From: Pyrocephalus nanus
Lineage: Eukaryota > Chordata > Aves > Passeriformes > Tyrannidae
Reading direction: 5' to 3'
Assembly (NCBI GenBank): GCA_038380795.1
Contig: CM076268.1
Span: forward strand, 1,165,501 to 1,229,500
Length of the DNA stretch: 64,000 nucleotides
The notes under the pieces are model-generated. The model made no database searches. It had not been told where the DNA came from and worked only from the letters and a program-made list of their open reading frames with translations. This document shows, piece by piece, positions 58,801 through 64,000 of this stretch (position 1 is its first letter; every line of letters starts with the position of its first letter). A program made the translations under genes and the position numbers.

Positions 58801-61800
58801 CAAAGGCTGTTAACTGCAAAATAAATTCTCTGACAGCCACTGGGAATCTTGAGTTCCTCGTTCCCTTTTCTGCAGCCATTAGCCAAAAGTGGCAAGCAGT
58901 GTTGGTGGGAGCAAACAGCCCAGCGAGCTGTGGGGTGGGATGTTTGCCATGGGCATGCACCGCCTGGCAGCCATTTGCTGGGGGCTGTGGGTACTGCTTA
59001 GCCCAGAACACAAATAACTAGCCCAAGGAAGGGGTGCCCAGCGTTGTCACCGTCACCTGGAACAGAGGTGGGGCTGGGGGAGCCCTCAGGAGTGGCCTTG
59101 TTCTGCCCCTGCAGTGACACAGGCACCCAGTGCCTCTGACAGCCCTGCTTTGCTGCCAGGGCTTTGTCCTGGCATTAACCTTCTACTGGAATAATAAAAA
59201 TATATTAGAGCTTCATCCTGGACTCACCTTTCCCATCCCTGCCCACCTGACTGCAGCCCCCAGGAGTGAAGGTCATGTCTGAGGCTTAGCCCGTTCCAGC
59301 TGTTCCACCCAACTCCAGGGACAAACAGGATGAAGGGCAAGTCCCCCTTGCCCTCTAAAACCTCCCCTCATCCAATTGCTTCACCAAGCTCCCCTCCTGC
59401 AGCCCAGGCCACACCAGCGTGTCGATGGTGACCGTGGATCTCCCGGGGCAGAGCCTGCCCAGCTGTTTGCAGCCCCAAACCCCAGCCAAACGGGACCTTT
59501 CAGCCTGAAAGAAGCCTTGCTCCCCAAGCAGAAAAGCTCAGGCAGACACCAGGACAGAAGGGTTGTCCATAAAGAAAGTACTGATCAGTCAGTGCAATGG
59601 TTCTCTGCAGATTTTCCATTTAAGAGAAAAATCCTTCCCTTTCAGAAGGGCACTGGAAAGCACCACTGGTGTGATATGGGTTACATACCAGAGGAGACCT
59701 GCCTCAGCAATTCATCAGAAACCCACCAGAGAACCCGGGAGAGGAATGATGTTAAAATGTTTCGAAAAAGCAAAAAATTCCAATATCTGTTGCAACTTCT
59801 GTTTTACAAAGCCCTTCATCGCTATCAAGGACCGTCCTCGGGCCTCTCTGATGTATCTTGTTGTGATAGCAGCACACTATTTGCTTTTTATCGTGCTATG
59901 CTGAGAGTATCTCAAATGCAAACCTGCATCAAACACAGTACATTGACCCAAAGTCAAGCCATGTTTTATGTAACACCCATGACATCTCTTACTCCTTTGG
60001 CAATACAGTCTAGTTCCTATTTGCATTTCCAGTGCAGATAAAAGCAAGAGCTGTTTACTCACAGCTCTGCCCTTGCTATTCCTGGTCTCTGTGCTGAAGC
60101 ATCACTCTTTTCAGCAGGTGCATTGACTTCACTAACTCTCTCATTGTCGTGGTTTGTTGCTCTTTGCCTCAGTCACACAACCTCTGAAAGCACCCCTCCC
60201 TTCTTTGCAGGGAGGTATGATTTGAAGATGTGTATCTTTTGTCCTCACAGCTATTATTCCTGGCTGTCAGTCAGACAACAGAAACTGAAATCAAAACAAC
60301 CAGTGCTCTCCTCCGTAGCAGACCCATCACTGTCACTTTTTCCTGACTTTCATACAGCATAATCAAAATTTATTTTGTTTTCCCTACTCATGTGTCCTGT
60401 ATAAGCATCCTAGACAGCCCTAGCACAGCTGCATCCCAAACCAACCCACTTTCCATCCCCTCCACGACCCTAATCCCACCCCCAGCAAATAAAAGCCTGT
60501 TAACTCCAGCAAGTTTTCCGATTCCAGCCCTCCTGAGCCACACACAAGCCAAGCTGCCCTTGCACAGATCCTCACTGCCAAGGAGGAACACTCTTTTGGA
60601 ACAGCACTTGAGACACGAAGCCCCCCGGCCCCTGGGGCAGCCACTGCTGGTCCCTGCCCCGAGGCATTGCCATTTCCCTGCACATCTGTCAGAGCCTTTC
60701 CACGCTGCTTTCCCTCTCCTGTGCAGTGTAGCAGGATGTCAGCTTTCTATTTTCTGCCCCGTGTGTGCTCCAGATCCGACGCTGTGCTGAAGATGCTATC
60801 AAGCAGCTGAAGGTGACGTGATTTCAAGGTTGGCCTCAAGGTGGGTAACTCTGGGAGTCGGCCCTTCAATCACCATCAGATACCAATCAAACAAAACCAG
60901 ATGAGGGCTGGCAGCAGGCTGGGGTTATTACACTGTCTGTTTCCAGCTGGGTCAGTTCAGGATGTTTTTATCCAGTGAGTCTCCAGCTCACCTCACCAGT
61001 GTGCAAGGAAGGCAGGAGTGGAAATGACTGTACAGAAATGGAATCGTTTGTGATTTATAGCTGAAGGAAAACCAAGACAAAACCCTGATTCACTAGACAC
61101 ATTGTGCCTTGAGCATCACCATAAGACAAAGCAAATCCCAAAGATAAAATCCATCTGGGAGAGGGGACCCACAGCTGTGAAGTCACCACTTCGAGGTGCA
61201 GCTTTTCTCCCTCTCCTTGCACAAACATTACATCAGAATTATTGTGAGCCTGCAGCTCCTCACATGGCATTCGTGTCCTCACAAAGGTCACTCTTCACTT
61301 CAAGGGAACAGAAGGATACTGAGAATTTTTACCTTTAGCTGGCCACGCTGATAGAGATCGGGGAGATTTGTAGATTTTGATCAGCCCTCATTTAATTAAA
61401 GTCAGATGAAGCTCAGTTGAAGGGTGAGGTTTCAGCTCCACCAGGGCACTCTGTGGCCCAGCAGAGTTTTCACCAGTCTTTCATCTCTTCCAATCAGAGC
61501 CTCCTATCCTGACCCAGCTGATGTCAAACCCACCTGATCAGATCCTGGTGAGGAACTGCCTTTTTATTTGGGATGGGGACTTCCTGTGAATGTCACACAG
61601 GCACCTCCCATGAAGGACCTACACTGCTGTTTACCATTCTGGCCTCAAAATACACTTTTTTAAAAAAGACTGTGACTGCTCTACAATCCAGTACGGACCA
61701 CAGCCTTTAAATACAGGGACATATCTTGGATCAAGGTCTAGTACAGGCTCCAATCTTTTACTGACTTTGCTAATTCTTGCATCTGTAAGGAATTAAAATG

Positions 61801-62685
61801 GTGATTACGAGTGTAGCTGACCTGAGGATAAATGAGAAGTTTCAGTTTCTCATTAAATACTTGTGCTCAGCTTTCATAAATTCATCATTTCACCTGAACA
61901 CATTCTAGATAATTCTAACACTGCTCTCCAAAATGTGTTATGTTGTCTGTCCTGTTGTTTGTCTCACTTTTATCAGAGAAAAATGTTCGTGTCACAAGGC
62001 AGAACTGTTGCAGCCCCCAAAGCATAACACCTGATTACAGAACAATATTTACTTGAGAAAAAAACCCAACAGCATCCCCATGCAAAGCCCTGAGAGCACA
62101 GAAAGCTCTGCAGAAATTGGCCTCTTTGCTCTGGCTGTTTGTGCAAAACCCCAATAATTCAGGGGGACCTCCTCACACCAAGTTCCTTCTGGGCACACAA
62201 AATCTACATCTGACGTGCAGTGCCCTCATTCTTTGGTGGTACCAAACCACACCAAATGTCATGGCTGTGGCTACCTGTGGCTGAAAGTCCACCCTTATGA
62301 TCCAGACCAGTTCATCTTCCCACTTGAGAGCTTGGTAACACGGTCCCAGCAGGCTATTGCAGCTTACAAGGGTGAGGGGGGCCTGGGGTGGGAAGGACAC
62401 TTGTTCTCGCTGGAGTGACAAGCCAAACCACACCCAGGTGCCTCAGGATTTCCAGTGAATTACAAGGGAAAACAGGAGCACTGCTGACAGGCTCCTGTTT
62501 GAAGGTCCAGCATTACCTATCTGAGGTCTGGAGACCACGTGTCACTAAGATATGTGTAAATGCTGTTCCAGCTTGTGGGATTTGGACCTAAATTTGCACG
62601 TGATCTGAGAACCAACCAGCCCTTCCTTCCAGGAGCAGGATCTCAGAGCTTCCCCAAAGCAGGGGGAGTTAAATGTCACCATCTC
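58801..62685. other. Intergenic, no gene supported
   Basis: Mixed composition. It holds the longest chance-like frame of the flank (59376-60041, 221 codons), which I cannot assign to any family. GC-richer pieces lie at 59030-59500 and 60420-60720. Confidence 0.45.
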
Positions 62686-62689
62686 CCTT

Positions 62690-63140
62690 TGGCTGATTAA
62701 ACTGTTTTTCCCCTCAGAGACAACTGTGAGGGTGCCCTGCGCTGATCAGGCACACGGTTTGGCACAAAATGTCACGCCTGTTTGTTATTAGATTAAGCTG
62801 CAGTAGGTTTAATTTTAGGTCTTTTGATTCAAGTGGTGCAATGAAGATTAAATGTTAGGCATTATTAAAGATGCAGATGTGGGGTATATTGAATTATGAA
62901 CTTCATTAAGTGCGACGTCCTAGACAGGATTCTGAGATAAGCTACAAAGGACTTCCTCGCTTCATACCAAAGTTATTAAAATATTAGAAGGTAAATCTAA
63001 TCATAAAAATATTATGATAGAATGAAACTGATACTTTAAAAGTGTTATTACAAAAGACTGTGTTTCTTTCATGTATAATTACTTCCTTCTCAGTTCAGAT
63101 TGCCGGAGTGATATTAAAATGCAAGTATTTTTCCCCTTTT
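62690..63140. promoter_or_regulatory. Candidate conserved regulatory element
   Basis: A repeat-free AT-rich block with CpGs at gccctgcgctg, cacacggt, tcacgcc, agtgcgacgtcc, cctcgcttc and ttgccggag. Homeodomain/LEF-type words include TTATTAGATTAAG, TTTAATTTT and CATTATTAAAG. Function is inferred. Confidence 0.32.
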
Positions 63141-64000
63141 GAACACACATAAAAAGTAAGTACAATGGAGCCAAATTCTGTCACTGCTTTCAGTGCCTGA
63201 GCCTTGAAAAATCCTCCTCCTCATTGTCAAGCTTTTAGCTCTCATCAAGATTAAAGTTATCCACTCATGATTATATCTGGTGGCAAGGCCATCCCCACTT
63301 GCATGGCTGAGTGGTGGAGACACAGTTATCACAGGAAATATATGACAAGATTTTGGAATGTCTCAGGTGGTTAAATTTAGACGAGAGACCAACAGCGTGG
63401 AACAGGGCAGAGATTCATGAAAATATAAAGGCACACAGAGAGGATTCTCAGATACTCTCATCAGCTCTTTGAACATCACTCAATTGCTACAGCTTTCTCC
63501 TCTTTGCAGAAAAGTAGGGGGTACAAAGTGAAATTAGAAAGGGCAAAAGGAAAAAGGTTTCAAATTTTGTGCAACAATTTTATTTTATTAAGCATATCAT
63601 GAATTTGGGAGACTCATTGCTATGAGATGTGGGGGTATTCCCTGTCACCCCACTTCGAAAGGTCCCCTGCTGGCATAGATAACAAGAATTTCACCATGTC
63701 ATTGGTGAAGATAAATGATCTGTGAGATGTAAAAGCATTTGTGGCCCAAACCATCAGCCAACCAGGTGGGGAGAAAACTCTCCTGGAGGAATTTCATAAT
63801 TGCACAGCCCAGTCTTTCCCTCCAGAGGGTTTTGCTCTGGCTCTTACCCTCAGGACCCAGATATTGCTCTAAACCCAGCAGGGCAATCACAGCCCTTCCA
63901 CCCCCTGGGCAGGTCCAAACCGTTTCAGACTGCACCAGGACTTTTACAGATGTTTCCAAACCCTGCTGGAAATTCATGTCCAAGGTCTGGAGTTCTCTCC
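63141..64000. other. Intergenic, no gene recognised
   Basis: No exon, RNA gene or repeat family was recognised up to the right edge. Confidence 0.45.

Noticed and set aside
11961..64000. NANOS1 or PRLHR, the mammalian neighbours
   Set aside because: Neither a zinc-finger NANOS domain (CCHC pairs) nor a seven-helix receptor frame occurs anywhere in the window.

Overview
The window is vertebrate nuclear DNA, most likely from a bird. Its recognisable interspersed repeats are nearly all CR1 LINE 3' ends, with the typical avian terminal 'aatcatagaat' / 'attctatgattc' sequences. I recognise no Alu, B1 or intact L1, and there is a single compact CpG island. The only protein-coding gene I can support is the 5' half of CACUL1 (CDK2-associated cullin domain 1), on the minus strand. 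Its first three coding exons lie at 10697-10976, 5404-5530 and 1956-2058. They join with perfect splice signals and reading frame into 170 residues. They match the conserved vertebrate protein at an MMDDQNHNNW block, a [14 protein letters not shown] junction and the start of the cullin-like domain. Later exons lie off the left edge.

Layout. Positions 1-10976 are CACUL1 coding exons and introns 3 (partial), 2 and 1. Intron 1 holds a CR1 copy, a pair of related repeats of unknown family, and a G-rich 22-bp minisatellite that starts 26 nt inside the intron. Positions 10430-11470 are the CpG-island promoter, with a ZNF143/THAP11 (SBS)-type element and a GC box about 165-195 bp upstream of the ATG. 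From about 11.5 kb to 64 kb I see no coding gene: this is a 52-kb upstream flank. In mammals CACUL1 is followed on this side by a long gene-poor interval before NANOS1, and the window fits that layout.

The flank contains CR1 fragments of different ages and a MIR-like SINE. It also carries two heavily decayed non-CR1 LINE reverse-transcriptase relics: one of L1/Tx1 type near 48.1-48.6 kb, and one whose RT motifs are not of CR1 type near 55.8-56.5 kb. A 28-bp minisatellite, a 76-bp (GAA)n tract and many A-rich low-complexity tracts are present. Several AT-rich, CpG-retaining blocks without recognisable repeats have homeodomain, E-box, GATA, T-box or octamer matches and are candidate conserved regulatory elements.

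I found no tRNA, rRNA, CRISPR array or operon-like structure. Apart from the CACUL1 exons, the open reading frames are chance frames in GC-rich or repetitive DNA. The regulatory candidates rest on motif and base-composition reading only; no alignment was possible.
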